Shown here: in pieces, positions 36,979 to 47,497 of the stretch | How the letters are laid out: each line of letters starts with the position of its first letter | How positions within the stretch are numbered: the first letter of the stretch is position 1 | DNA from: Chrysemys picta bellii | Taxonomy: Eukaryota > Chordata > Testudines > Emydidae | Direction: 5' to 3' | Assembly (NCBI RefSeq): GCF_011386835.1 | Contig: NC_088800.1 | Location: 87,411,481-87,475,480 of the forward strand | DNA length: 64,000 nucleotides | Notes under the pieces: model-generated | What the model was told of the DNA's origin: nothing | What the model saw: only the letters and a program-made list of their open reading frames with translations | Databases searched by the model: none | Program-made: the position numbers and the translations under genes

Positions 36979-37076
36979 GGGCCGGCGGCCGGGACCCCAA
37001 CTGGCAGGGGCCGGCGGCCGGGACCCCAGACCAGCAGCGGGCTGAGAGGCTCAGCCCACTGCCGGTCTGGGGTTCC
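36979..37076. repeat. Inverted half-units and short-loop palindrome at the minisatellite edge
   Basis: Two blocks starting GGCCGGCGGCCGGGACCCC (36980 and 37011) are inverted relative to the array units. The second leads into a near-perfect palindrome: 37021-37046 pairs with 37050-37076 across a 3-base loop. Such a structure can extrude as a cruciform. Confidence 0.85.
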
Positions 37077-37176
37077 ATCTGCCGCCCGCGCTGCCGGTCT
37101 GGCACGCGAAACCTTCAATTAATGAAGACTTGGCACACCACTTCCCCTAACATAAGGGAACGATGACTTGACCCTG

Positions 37177-38365
37177 ACTTGTGCTGTTAGAGCAAGTCAC
37201 AGTGCAGGCAGGAGCAGGGGTGAAAGACAGGACATGACCAGTGGGAACGGCTGAGGTGGGGGTAGTGGCTCAGCTGACATGATCTCCAAGGACCCCATGG
37301 GTGGGGATGACACTTAAAGCACAGGCCTGCTATCTGGGGTCTTTTGCCTTCTCAATATGAGCTAGACAGTGAGTTTCTTCCAGCCTTCTGGTTGTGCTGA
37401 ACTTTCCTAGGCAGGCTGTGCATTGCTGCCTGCAGCCAGACCCGGTGATACAGCAGGCCGGGGACACATAGGAACGAGGAAGGCCCCAGGTCACATCCTG
37501 TGGATGCTGCAGGACAGAAGAAGGGCGAGCGCTCAGGTGTGCGCCAAACAGGACGTTGTCTGAGGAGACAAAGGCTGGAAACTGCCAGGCCTTAAAGGAG
37601 ACCAGCGAAGATACAAACCCAGACTGAGATGCCTGGCAGTGGGAGGGCCAGGCGCTAACAGCATTTCATATTCTCCTGAAGGGGAGAAAGGGCTGAATTG
37701 CAGCGTACTGTCCACAGGTGCCCATGAGCGCAGTGAATACTGGTTCTAATCCACTAGACCAGGGACCCTGAGCAGAAATACCCCAGCTCCAGCAAACAGG
37801 CTGCCTGCAGCCCATCTCTGTGCCATATGATCACCCGCAGCCCCCCCAGTCACATCCAAACAGGAACAAAACAGTGTCGCCGGAAAGAATTGTGTGCCAG
37901 CGCCTGCCCCCAGACTGGCAGGGACATTTCCTGGCTCCTACACTTTCCTGCTTCCTGGTCTGGCTGATGCAGCTCCATGCCTGAGCCAACACCACCAATG
38001 TAGTGCATCATTCTGGGGTTCATCACTGCCTCGGGGGAGCCAGAGAGAGACAGGGGCTTCCCTTCCCAACGGATGCTCCAGCTGGGGCATTCTTCACGTT
38101 GCACTAAGCATGAGAAGCCGCACACTCAGGAACTGTCTCCTGTTTATTTGTAATTGAGTCAGTTACGGCAGCAACGCACAGAAATGGGCTGTTATGAATG
38201 ACAATAAAATCTGTTTTGTGGCGTGAGCAACAAAAATGTAACACACTGATTCCCGTCGTTAATGGCTCGATAGAGATCTGTTCTAGGAGTTCTTCAGGAA
38301 AAACAGCTTGATTGGATGGCCCTGCCCGGTACCTTGCCTTTGTCCTCCACCGGGTCTTCAAACAG
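37177..38365. other. Gene-free intronic stretch
   Basis: Unique sequence of moderate GC. No coding, RNA or repeat feature was recognised. Confidence 0.4.
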
Positions 38366-38880
38366 GCTGAGAATTATGATAATTATTGTTTTCCTTAAAG
38401 CCCCAGCTCCTGGAGTCAGGTGGTTGTGATGATTTCAGCCTTTGTTCTTACAGAAAAAGTGAGTTTCTAGCCCTCGTGGCTGTGGAGAAAGCTTCAAAAT
38501 GCGACCCCAGTGCACCCCAAAGCAGAATTCTCCAACGTTCGTACTGGGGATCCCTTTCACACGGCAAGCCTCTGAGTGCAACCCCCCTTATCAATTAAAA
38601 ATGTTTTTATCTATTTAACACCATTATAAATGCTGGAGGCAAAGCAGGGTTTGGGGTGGGGCTCGCGATGCCCCATGTAATAACCTCGCGACCCCCTGAG
38701 GGGTCCCGACCCCCAGTTTGAGAACCCCTGGTCTAGGGACTCAAAAAGCAGAAGACAAAAATACCCTTAAATCCATTATTTTACATAACCTCGTGATTTT
38801 AAAGCCAATCTCAGGATTTTTGGTGAGCCAGACTCACGGTTTTTGAACATTTGGGGTTGGCCGTGCTGCTCAAGGCCCAG
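38366..38880. repeat. Dispersed repeat copy P1, split by an inserted element
   Basis: Wording such as CCTTAAAGCCCCAGCTCCTG and later CTCGTGATTTTAAAGCC and TCACGGTTTTTGAACATTTG is shared with the copy at 39277-40315. It is split at 38523-38730 by a hAT-like insertion. The class of the host repeat is unknown to me. Confidence 0.6.
38523..38730. mobile_element. hAT-like MITE (CAG...TTCTC ends) inside repeat P1
   Basis: The left end is CAGAATTCTCCAACGTTC. The reverse-complemented right end reads CAGGGGTTCTCAAACTGGGG. The interior includes CCTCTGAGTGCAACCCCC and ACACCATTATAAATGCTGGA, as in a turtle hAT family I remember. The flanks CCCCAAAG and GTCTAGGG are decayed duplications, supported by comparison with the uninterrupted site in copy P2. 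Confidence 0.75.
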
Positions 38881-39276
38881 AACTGGAGCCAGCCTTTGCC
38901 CTAGACTTTCTTCTCTCTCTGTCCTGCCACCTCCCACCATCTCTGGAGCATCCTGGTGACCTTCCCTCTCTCCCCTGACATCCCTGCTCGCTTCCTCTTT
39001 TCACGCTTATGGATCCTTGAATAATGTCCTTCCCTCTGTCCTGGGGCTGGGGCTGGCGGAAAGGCTGTTCTGCTTGTTGTGTCAACACCTTGCCCCCCAG
39101 CCCGCCACACGCACTCCTTCAGAATCACTTCCCATTCGAACAACTTGCCTAAAGACCTTCCTTTCCCGCTGGCTCTCAGAGCCTGTAGGAGATTCTCCCT
39201 CTGTTCCACCCTCCCTGCAAAGGCCTTGCCATGCTTTGTAGGAGACGCGCAAACGCGGCCTAGCAGGGGTGCCACC
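38881..39276. other. Gene-free intronic stretch
   Basis: C/T-rich unique sequence between two copies of the same dispersed repeat. No feature was recognised. Confidence 0.4.
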
Positions 39277-40315
39277 TTTCATGATTTTATCACAAATCTT
39301 GAAATATTTGGTGTTTGCCTTAAAGCCCCAGCTCTTGGAGCCAGGTGACTGAATCTCAGCTTGCCTTTAAAAAAAACAACACGTGTCTAGCTCTCAGGGG
39401 AGAGGAGAAAAACTTGAAAATCTGACCTAAATGCCCCTAAAGGCTCAAAATACAGAAGGTGAATAAAAAAAAAACCCTCAGGGCTTGGCTACAATTGCAG
39501 ATGTAGAGCGCTGGGAGTTAAACCAGCCTTCGTAGAGCGCAGCAGGGAAAACGCTTCCGTGTGTTCACAGTGTCAGATTCAAGCGCACTGGCGCGGCCAC
39601 ATTAGCAGCTCTGGCAATGGCCACAGAGAGCAGTGCATTGTGGTAGCTAGCCCAGCGTTCAAGTGGCTGCAACGTGCTTTTCAAATGTGGGGGGTGGGGT
39701 GGAGTGTGACAGGGAGAGAGAGTGGGTTTTTGGGGTGCTGAGAGTGTGTCAGCATGTTGTCTTGTAAGTTCAGACCCCCCCACACACACCTCTCTCTCAC
39801 ACACTCACAGCAAGCAACATTCCACACTAATGGTTGCTTTGTCCCGGAGCAGATAAGCAGCCGGCTATCGGAAACGGAGCTTTGAAAGGGGATATCCACT
39901 TTCCTACAGCCGATTCCAGAACAACGACAAGAGTGGCCACTTGACTTCAGGGGATTATGGGATGTTTCCGGAGGCCGATCAGAGCGCAGTAATGCAACAC
40001 CTCGTCCACACTGACGCTGGGGCGTTTCAGCCGAGGCGCAGCAAGCGTTCTGCTTCTCGTGGAGGTGGATTTCCGGGAGCGCTCCAGCTGCAGAGTCCAG
40101 GCGCTCTACGTGCCTTGCCAGTGTGGACGGGTCGGCAGTTAGGGCACCCGGGGCTGCTTTAATGTGCTCTAACTTGCAAGTGTAGCCAAGCCCTCAGCTG
40201 GCTTGGAGTTTGTGCCCCTAAACCCATGATTTTTAAACCAGTTCCCTGATTTTGATGGGCCTGGCTCATGACTTCTGCATGCTTGGGGGTTGGCGAGCCT
40301 GGAATATCATTCATT
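39277..40315. repeat. Dispersed repeat copy P2, split by a Harbinger-like element
   Basis: The left part (CCTTAAAGCCCCAGCTCTTG near 39320) and right part (CATGATTTTTAAACCAG, CTTGGGGTTGGCG near 40280) match copy P1 in order and orientation. The 713-bp element at 39481-40193 interrupts it. Confidence 0.6.
39478..40196. mobile_element. Harbinger-like DNA element, 713 bp
   Basis: The element spans 39481-40193. The termini GGGCTTGGCTACA and TGTAGCCAAGCCC are perfect inverted repeats. TCA flanks both sides (39478-39480, 40194-40196), the 3-bp duplication of the PIF/Harbinger group. There is no transposase-like frame, so it is nonautonomous. It has the same TIR as the 268-bp element at 8121. Confidence 0.85.
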
Positions 40316-40455
40316 GTGCAGATATTGCTCAGAGTCCTTAACAGAGAGACTTCTAGACAGGCCCAGTCCTAAAACCTCAACCACCATCTACCAATAGCAA
40401 CCTGGTATGTTTGGCTCACATGTTACAAAGCACAGAACTGCTGCTGGATGAATTA

Positions 40456-41838
40456 AGCATGAATAAGGCTACACTTTATTTAGTAAAAGTCATGGACAGG
40501 TCACAGACAGTAAACTAAAACTTGGGTACTCGGGGGGGAGGGGTCAGCTCAGGACCCTCACTGCTGCTGGGGGGGAGGATTGGCGGGGCTGGCAGATTCC
40601 CTGCGCAGCTCCCCGGAAGTGGCAACATGTCCCTCGGCGACTTGGCACAGGGATGGTCAGGGGTGCTCCGCGCGCTGCTTTCGCCCCAAGCGCCAGCTCC
40701 GCAGCTCCCATTGGCCAGGAACTGCAGCCAATAGGAGCTGCAGGGGCGGTGCCTGCTGGCAGAGGCAGTGCGCGAAGCCACCTGGCTGCACCTCCCTCCG
40801 CCTAGGAGCCAAGGGACACGTTGCTGCTTCAGAGCCTTCACCGCCTCCTGTTGTACTCAAAGTACTGCACAGGATCTTTTCAGGGGGAATAAGGCAAAAC
40901 GCCACATTTATTAGTAATACATGTATTTATTAACACTGTATTATATGCATATAATATATTACACTTACACTCACACACACAAACACACTCCGTCTTGTTG
41001 TTACCAATTAGTTGCTCCCCTTAACTTCACTGGCCAGGTGAGTTAGATGGGGGAGGGGGTGGAGCCGGGCTTCTGCCGATCCGGATCGATGCTCCCATGT
41101 TGACAAGACGAGACCCGGGGTCCTCTGCAAGACACCTCACTTTTATACCAGCTTTCCTCTTATGCAAATTTATACCAGATTCAAACTCTGTGTCTATGTC
41201 CATTGGTCCTTTGTGCTGCTTTCTTTTGAGTGTTGTCCCAATGCTGCAAAGAGGGTGTTTCCAAAAGAAGGTGCTTGCTTCTAACCCCCGAGGTCGTCAG
41301 TTAGTCTGCTCGTCTTTAATGAGCCCACTTGACACGTTTTATTGTCCTTGGGTCTGGCTCCCAGCCCCTCTCCAACAGTTGAGGCTGTCTGGAGGTGCTG
41401 CCTTCCATGCCTTCCTCATTCACACCTCATTCATTCAACAGGGCAATTGATTAAGAGGGAGGTGGGTGGGGGAGAGCTCTTGTTCTACTGCTAGCAAAAA
41501 GAAATTTTTCTTCTATCTTATTCTATCCTTAGGGGCTATAATATTATACCAAGGGCAATGCAAAGTTTCTAAATGAGGCCTTGACACAAAGTCCCATGAA
41601 AACAGAGGTCACACGTGGGTAGACCCACCACAAGGTTATATGAAGAGGCACAATGTAAAGTCATATGCAAATTATCAGAGATTTATCTACACTCCCACAC
41701 CCCAAACTCCTTGAGCCCCCTCTCACACTCCTGCTGCTGCTGTGGGGGCAGGGGGCCCAAGACTGCCCCAGCATCGGCTGCTGCAGAGGTCACGGTAAGT
41801 CACGGAGTCCGTGACAGACTCTCAGCCTTAAGCATGAA
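40456..41838. mobile_element. hAT-like element with 8-bp target duplication, enlarged by an LTR insertion
   Basis: The element spans 40464-41830 and starts TAAGGCTACACTTT; its right end is CTCTCAGCCTTA. The duplication AGCATGAA is identical at 40456-40463 and 41831-41838. Subterminal AGTAAAAGTCATGGACAGGT and GTCACGGAGTCCGTGAC belong to the turtle repeat with GTCACGG wording that I remember. Without the LTR it would be about 520 bp. Confidence 0.85.
40849..41691 (-). mobile_element. Probable solo LTR nested in the hAT-like element
   Basis: The 843-bp block begins TGTTGTACTC and ends TATCTACA, so both ends follow the TGT...ACA rule. It is flanked by CTCC on both sides (40845-40848, 41692-41695), a 4-bp duplication. 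Minus-strand AATAAA signals at 40907-40912 and 40925-40930 lie near one end, which favours minus orientation. No gag/pol/env-like frame is present. Gypsy or endogenous retroviral origin is undecided. Confidence 0.5.
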
Positions 41839-43772
41839 GCACTGGAACAACCTGCCGCTGCAGTTAGTGAGGGGACGGGGCTCCTTCATCCTCTGCTCTC
41901 ACCAGCAAAATGAAACGTGTTTTCCTCAAGCAAATTACAGGCTGTTACATGTTTACAACTAACTGAGCCCTTCCTTGGAAATGAGGTTATTGGGGAGGAG
42001 GAATGCATGAAAAGGTTTCTGTTTTGGCTGCATGATTGCCTTGCGTTGCTTCAGGAAACATTATAAAATCCTGCTGACTTTTTGCGTGTGAGTCCTGAGT
42101 TCTCAGCATTTGGGTTTTCGGCACTAGATATTCCAATATTTTCCTAGCCAGAGCAAACACTTGCCTTTCCTAGCGATCCAACAGAACTATATGGGAAGAG
42201 GAAAGTACTGCAGACATTTATGGCATTACCTCCTCAACGGGCACGCTTCCGCTTATTCCCGAGCATCCTCTTTTGTGAGAAAAGTGACTGGGATCTGGGA
42301 CTGATGCGAGGCTTGACGCGGGGCAGAATAAAGTACTGTCACTTCAGAGACCCAGCTGACCAGGCTGGCTGCAAAATGTCTATGGTACAGAGAGGTGTGC
42401 GAGCGCAGTCTTGCTCATCCGTTCTCCATTCCATGGGAGAGGACTGGATCCTGTCCTCATTGTGGGCTAACTCTGGATTGCTGAGTCTAATGTGTAGCCT
42501 CAAGCCTCCTTCTGTGAGCGTGGCGATGTATCAGAATTGAGAGGGGGGAGCCGCAGCCAGCCAGATCACTTCCACTGTTTGTAAACTGGTGTTTCTTTCT
42601 GTTATCATTCAATAAAACTAAATCAGCTCTCCAAAAATCAATAACTATGGAATGCAATTAGGCCCCTGCAGCTGAGTGCATTTAGAGCATTGCTGCTAAT
42701 CTGGAGGGAGATTTGATAAGAAGGAAATAGAGTATTACTCTTCAGAAATTCTTGCTAACCTGATCTTCAATATCATATTTTAACAAATTTACCAAGCCAC
42801 TGAGGTTGCAGCGCTAGCAGCACACCGAGCACAGAACTCAGGGCTACATGTGCTGCTGATGGCACACGTGTGAATCGCGTTAGGGCCAGTGAGCTCTGCA
42901 CACTGGGGGAAGTCACTTAGCTGATGCACTCTGTAAACACTGGCCTTTTACTTGAAGGGGGCAGCTCGTATCCCCCTTCTCCGTGGTAGGAGGATGAGCA
43001 TTTTGGTGCAGCGCACACAGCCATACGCAGGGCTGGATTCTCCCCATGCAAGCCTGCAAGTGCCGTCAGTCATTCGCTCAGCTGATGAAATCCGTCCGCT
43101 CTCTTCTGTCACTTTAATCTGTTCTGCTCAGTTGCATCAGACCAGCCTAATTTCCAGGCAGAAATTTTAGCATTTCAGTTCCAAATTTTCTCAACAGTGT
43201 TTTCAGAAATCTATCAAGAAATGTTACGTTGCCATGCTTGAATTGCTTGGCCAGTGCAGGCCGGGCCAATGCACAGGGGCACTGTGTGCACTGAAAGGCC
43301 ATGTCTGCAAGAGCTGATGAGCGGACACTGAGTCTGGGAGCTATTTACAGCTGGGCGCATACTGTAATGAGAGTTATTTCTGGCTGGCCATTTTCAAAGA
43401 CACAGTGTTGAGTGAAAGTGATTTCCATGGGAATGTGATCACCAGTTTGAATCACTCAGGCAAATTGGAAAGTTGCACGTGCCCAGGTGCAACTTCACAA
43501 ATGTGATTGGGTGAATTTGCAGTGTAGCTCATCGGCAGCGGTTTCTGCAGTTCGTAGTGTCTTTTGTCCAGCTGGCTGGTGTGCAATATATCAGAAAACC
43601 ACCAGCGCAATAGTATTTACTGAAAAAGACCCTCAGCGACTTCGCTCTCGAGAGCCAATATTGTCAGCTTTGCTCTGAGCGTAGTGAGGCGTAGTTTCTT
43701 CCTGCATTGAGTTGCCTTTCTCCTCCAAACACACCTCTTCCAGTTATTTAAGTGGGGAGCATGGGGAACAGG
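41839..43772. other. Gene-free intronic stretch
   Basis: Unique sequence. The 42560-42800 part is AT-rich with ATTCAATAAAACTAAATC and GAATGCAATTAGGCC, and could be regulatory. No genes or repeats were recognised. Confidence 0.35.
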
Positions 43773-44331
43773 CATAGAATCATAGAATCGTAGGACTGGA
43801 AGGGACCTCAACAGGTCATCTGGTCCAGTCCCCTGCCTCTTGGCACGACTAAGTATTATCAAGACCATGTTTGTCTAACCTGCTCTGAAAATCTCCAATG
43901 ATGGAGATTCCACAACCTCCCTAGGCAATTTATTCCAGTGTTTAACCACCCTGACAGTTAGGAAGTTTTTTCCTAATGTCCAACCTAAACCGTCCTTGCT
44001 GCAATTTAAGCCCATTGCTTCTTGTCCTATCCTCAGAGGTTAAGGAAAACAATTTTTCTCCCGTCTCCTTGTAACAAACTTTTATGTACTTGAAAACTGT
44101 TCTCATGTCCTCTCTCTGTCTTCTCTTTTCCAGACTAAACAAGCCCAGTTTTTTCAATCTTTCCCCAGAGGTCATGTTTTCTAGAACTTTAATCATTTCT
44201 GTTGCTCTTCTCTGGACTTTCTCCAAGTTGTCCACATCTTTCCTGAACTGTGACACCCATAACTGGACACAATACTCCGGTTGAGGCAGTATCAGCGCAG
44301 AGTAGAGCAGAAGAGTTACTTCTCATACACT
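43773..44331 (-). mobile_element. 5'-truncated CR1 LINE, 3' end of ORF2 and tail
   Basis: On the minus strand, 43942-44256 encodes SQFRKDVDNLEKVQRRATEM, ENMTSGERLKKLGLFSLEKR and an RTVFKYIK block, the C-terminal tail of CR1 ORF2. It continues into the CR1 3' UTR and ends with the CR1 terminal motif (ATAGAATCATAGAATCG on the + strand at 43774). The reverse-transcriptase core is absent, so it is a dead copy. Confidence 0.92.
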
Positions 44332-46639
44332 ATTGCAAATCCTAGCTCTTTGGGAAACGCCCTATAGACTTTCATAGAGAATCTACACATCTGTATGAAT
44401 CTCTCTTAAGTTCTGTAGGTTTTTGAAGTAATTTTATAGAACCCTATAGTTTTATCCCTGTTAACTTCTATGGGACTTTTCTGTAAGGAAGCTAATGAGG
44501 TTTCTCTGGTCTATTCACTCATTACTAGCAATTTGCATGGTACAGAAAAGGAATGAGTCGCTGGCTCAGAGGCTGGTGGGGAAAGAGGGCTGGAGAGATG
44601 GGTCAGAATAAATGGAAGAGTGGAGAGTCGTGGGTATCAGACAGCGATGGCTGGGTTGTAGGAACTGGCCCGAGAGAGATGTACTGGGGGAAGAGGATGG
44701 AGAGGGGTCTGGGGGGAGTCCATGGAGAGCTAGGAGAGTCACGCTGCTGGGTCTGAGTTGGATTTGGAGAGATCAGAGAAGCTGCAGCAGGTGATGGCGT
44801 GTGGGGATATTAGGGTCCCACCCTAGAGCAAGGGACCAGTCTAGCTACAACATTTGGGCTCCCTGACATCTATAGACTGGGGATTAGGAAGATCAGGCAG
44901 GGGAGCAGTGCAGCGGGGAGCTGGAAAGAGACAAAGGAACAAGGGGCAAGTCAGATGCTAAGAAGGGTGACAGTGTCCCAAAGGTGGTGAAAGTCTGAAT
45001 TCCAGCCACAGGAGACGTAAGGAGCAGACCGCAGGCTAGCATTCTTCAGAGCTGGCAGCTCCTGCCTGGCGAGCCCCTGGGCACCGGTGTAAACATGCTG
45101 ACAAAGCTTTAATTGGCGCAGATGCCCTTTAAAACTGGTGCGGGTGTGATAGGCCGCAGCAATTGTATTCACACACGCAACTGCTTTCTGCTTCAGCGCG
45201 AAGCAGTGTCCACATGTCAGGGACTTGGTGCCTACTGGGCATGCAGCATTCAGGGGGGCTCCTTGTGCTGTGCATTGTGGGGTACAGAGCGGAAGCCTGC
45301 CAGAAGCGACTGGAAATCTGGGACTCAGGATCACAAAGTGTGTGTGGGGGGGCCCACAGCCGCCTAGCAAACCGCTTTGCCAAAGGAATTCCTGCCTTCA
45401 GTACCATAAGGCAGCCTTGGGCCCTTCTGGCAATATGGACAACTCAAGCCATCTATCACCAGCTTCCAAAGCCTTTCAGCTCCGAGCTGGTTCCTGGAAC
45501 TTCATCTGCTAGGTGTCACGTCGGGAACCATGAGCACACGCTATGGGTGGGTTGTAAAGCAACACACGGCGCTGAACAGTCTCAAACACAAGGCAGTGAC
45601 ACGTTCACCTAGCTGGGCCTTGTCTAGCAAACATCTCTGCTTGCAGCTATCCGCTGGGTAACCCCACGGGATGGTGTTTGCCTGGGCGCTGCTGGGTGCA
45701 GCAGTAGCGCTGCGGTTGCGGAGCCCCAGGGGCTGTTAAAGACCCGTTTCAAGCCTAGACCCATTATTTTCTCACCGTATGTTTGCACTGAAAACAGTTT
45801 CCCATGTGAAGGGCCCGATCCTGCAAGATGCTGAGCAGCCCCCCCTTGCATTATAGCCAGTGGAAGAGGTGGGCAATGCAGGAGCTCCTCTTAGGGGACG
45901 CTCAGCGCCTTGCATAATCATGCCCTGGTATTACGTTAAGAGTTCGACCCCCACTGCTGAGTGACCCCCCCCTCCCCCCTGCTAATTACCCACTCAGGCA
46001 ACATTTGGGGCAACTTACACCAAGCTAAACATCACAGTGGGTGTGAGCGAGAGCATAGCTGCAAAGCTTAAAAATCAAAAAGTTGAACTGAAAGTAAAAC
46101 ATTTTTGTTTTATTTTATGCCCAAAACATTTAGATTTGTGCCAATTGCAAACACTGAAACAATGAGCATTGCTCTGACACTTGGCACTAAGATATAAACC
46201 CTGTGCACTGGGGACCTGTTTCCTGCCTGCCTTGCACCTCACTTACCTCGCTGACTCCTGCACAGAGTGGGTGCTGAATGGCGCCATTCTGGCTGGAGAC
46301 GTTTCACACACACGTGACACAGGTGCAAATCACTACATAAAGTACAAGGCGGCAGCAGCCAGGCCTCCGGCATGCTGGACGAGGCAGGATGTTGCGCAGT
46401 TGCTCTTTCTGTAGCTGGGGGAGGGGGTGTGTAAATTTTCCAGCTGATAAATAATGGTTCTCAAGCCAGGAGCCACAAGAGATCAGCAGAACTCACACTG
46501 GCCGTGAGAAGAGACACACGAGTTCCTGGGAGCGTACCGCCCTGCCAGCCCCACCCAGCACAGCGTGTGTGTGAACTGGACGCAATGTGCCCAGTGTACA
46601 GCAAAGGTCTTCAGCCAGCCTGGTACCCAGCAGTTAAGG
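44332..46639. other. Gene-free intronic stretch
   Basis: Unique sequence, purine-rich at 44540-44800 (GAGAGATG- and GGGGGAGT-type words). No coding or repeat signature was seen. Confidence 0.35.
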
Positions 46640-47300
46640 TTTAAAAGATGCTCGAATGCACATACTGAGTTCATGGTTTAAAACCTTCTGGTTTGCGACA
46701 TTCATCTTTGACTTGGGCCATATAGGCCAAGCATTTACTTCTCCATTTTCTTAGATTTAAAAGCTTTCTGGACTGCAGCTGCATTTTACAATGTGACAAT
46801 ATACTATCCAGGAAAGTCTTGCTACATGTTAATTTATCTAATAGGCAAATTCCTTTTGGCTAATAAAAGTGCTTGTGCAGGAAGCTCAAAACCCAGCAGC
46901 AATTAATTATTGACAGAGCATGTGAATTAGAGATAAAAGAAAAGTCATTCTTCCTCACACACAAGATAGTAAATAAATTTAATTATTGTACTAGAAGCAA
47001 GGGATCTTATTCTGTATTAAGTTTTATTAGCTGAGACATTTAAAAGCATGTCATCATAACAAAAAGGTCTTGTGTAATCCTAAATGCACCACTTTGGTAC
47101 AAGGCTCTGAAGTGTATAGACTTAATTGAGCAAATGGTAGCAGATGGCTTGCTGTACAGACAGGTATTGTACAGGTTTATTGTCAATTAACTCTTGTCTA
47201 CATATGCCTATGGCAAATTGACTGTATAATATGTTACTGAGACCGGCTTTAACACTTGAGGTACTTGCCTTCCCCGGGTTCTGAAGCCAAAGGACACTAA
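46640..47300. other. Candidate conserved noncoding region upstream of the last exon
   Basis: AT-rich unique sequence 200-850 bases upstream of the HS3ST4 exon. It holds GCAGCAATTAATTATTGAC near 46895, AAATTTAATTATTGTAC near 46975 and TTATTGTCAATTAAC near 47177. Its position could suit a splicing-related or enhancer element. This is inference only. Confidence 0.27.
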
Positions 47301-47460
47301 CCGGCATTAGATCTCCAGAGATTATGGGGTAGCTAGTGTCACTCCCCTGAGGGGTGCCCTCAGTCTCACTGGGCCACAGGCTTCAAACTCACTGCGCGTG
47401 GCCGGAGGGGAACCCACATGGCTGAGTTTCCTTGGGAGCTAGATTCCTGCTGCAGAACTA

Positions 47461-47497
47461 AGCTCTTTTTCTCTCTCTCCTGTTCCTTTCTCTACAG
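47461..47497 (+). promoter_or_regulatory. HS3ST4: Splice acceptor of the HS3ST4 last exon
   Basis: A nearly pure pyrimidine run (CTCTTTTTCTCTCTCTCC and onwards) ends in TCTACAG directly before the exon. The reading frame and the family match (Tyr-Arg-Asn-Val-Met-Pro spanning the junction) both place the junction after 47497. This is a strong acceptor of the U2 type. Confidence 0.88.

Larger units (their letters stand above)
35517..37176. mobile_element. hAT-like nonautonomous transposon remnant hosting a minisatellite
   Basis: The left end reads CAGGGGTCAGCTACTGCGGC, then ACGTGTGCCAAAGG, and GCTGATTTTTAGTGGCAC before the array. The right side has GGCACGCGAAACCTTCAATT and GACTTGGCACACCACTTC, and a decayed end near GACCCTG (37170-37176). 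Both flanks match, from memory, the two ends of one turtle/crocodilian DNA-transposon family. The 8-bp flanks do not match, so the exact right end is uncertain. Confidence 0.6.
1..47497 (+). other. HS3ST4: 3' part of the long HS3ST4 intron
   Basis: No exon-like conserved coding segment was found upstream of 47498 on either strand. The known two-exon structure of HS3ST4, with an intron of hundreds of kilobases in mammals, makes this stretch the end of that intron. Its content is unique sequence, interspersed repeats and candidate regulatory islands, listed separately. Exon 1, which should encode the cytoplasmic tail, the transmembrane segment and the PAPS 5'-phosphosulfate loop, is not here. 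This is inferred from family gene structure; an unannotated noncoding transcript within the intron cannot be excluded. Confidence 0.75.

Noticed and set aside
35474..37166. Open frames of 541, 543 and 467 codons in three frames on both strands, Pro/Ala/Arg/Gly-rich
   Set aside because: They read the 43-bp minisatellite, whose length rotates the frame every unit and which lacks stops. Simultaneous openness on both strands is compositional and not coding.
37894..38157. Possible small secreted peptide frames
   Set aside because: Open frames exist on both strands with no signal-peptide-like start supported by context or conservation.
43942..44256. 104-codon minus-strand frame as a host gene
   Set aside because: It is the C-terminus of CR1 ORF2 in a 5'-truncated LINE copy.
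47418..47497. ATG-started N-terminal extension of the HS3ST4 frame
   Set aside because: The added residues are not sulfotransferase-like, and the segment contains the pyrimidine tract and acceptor. It is intron.
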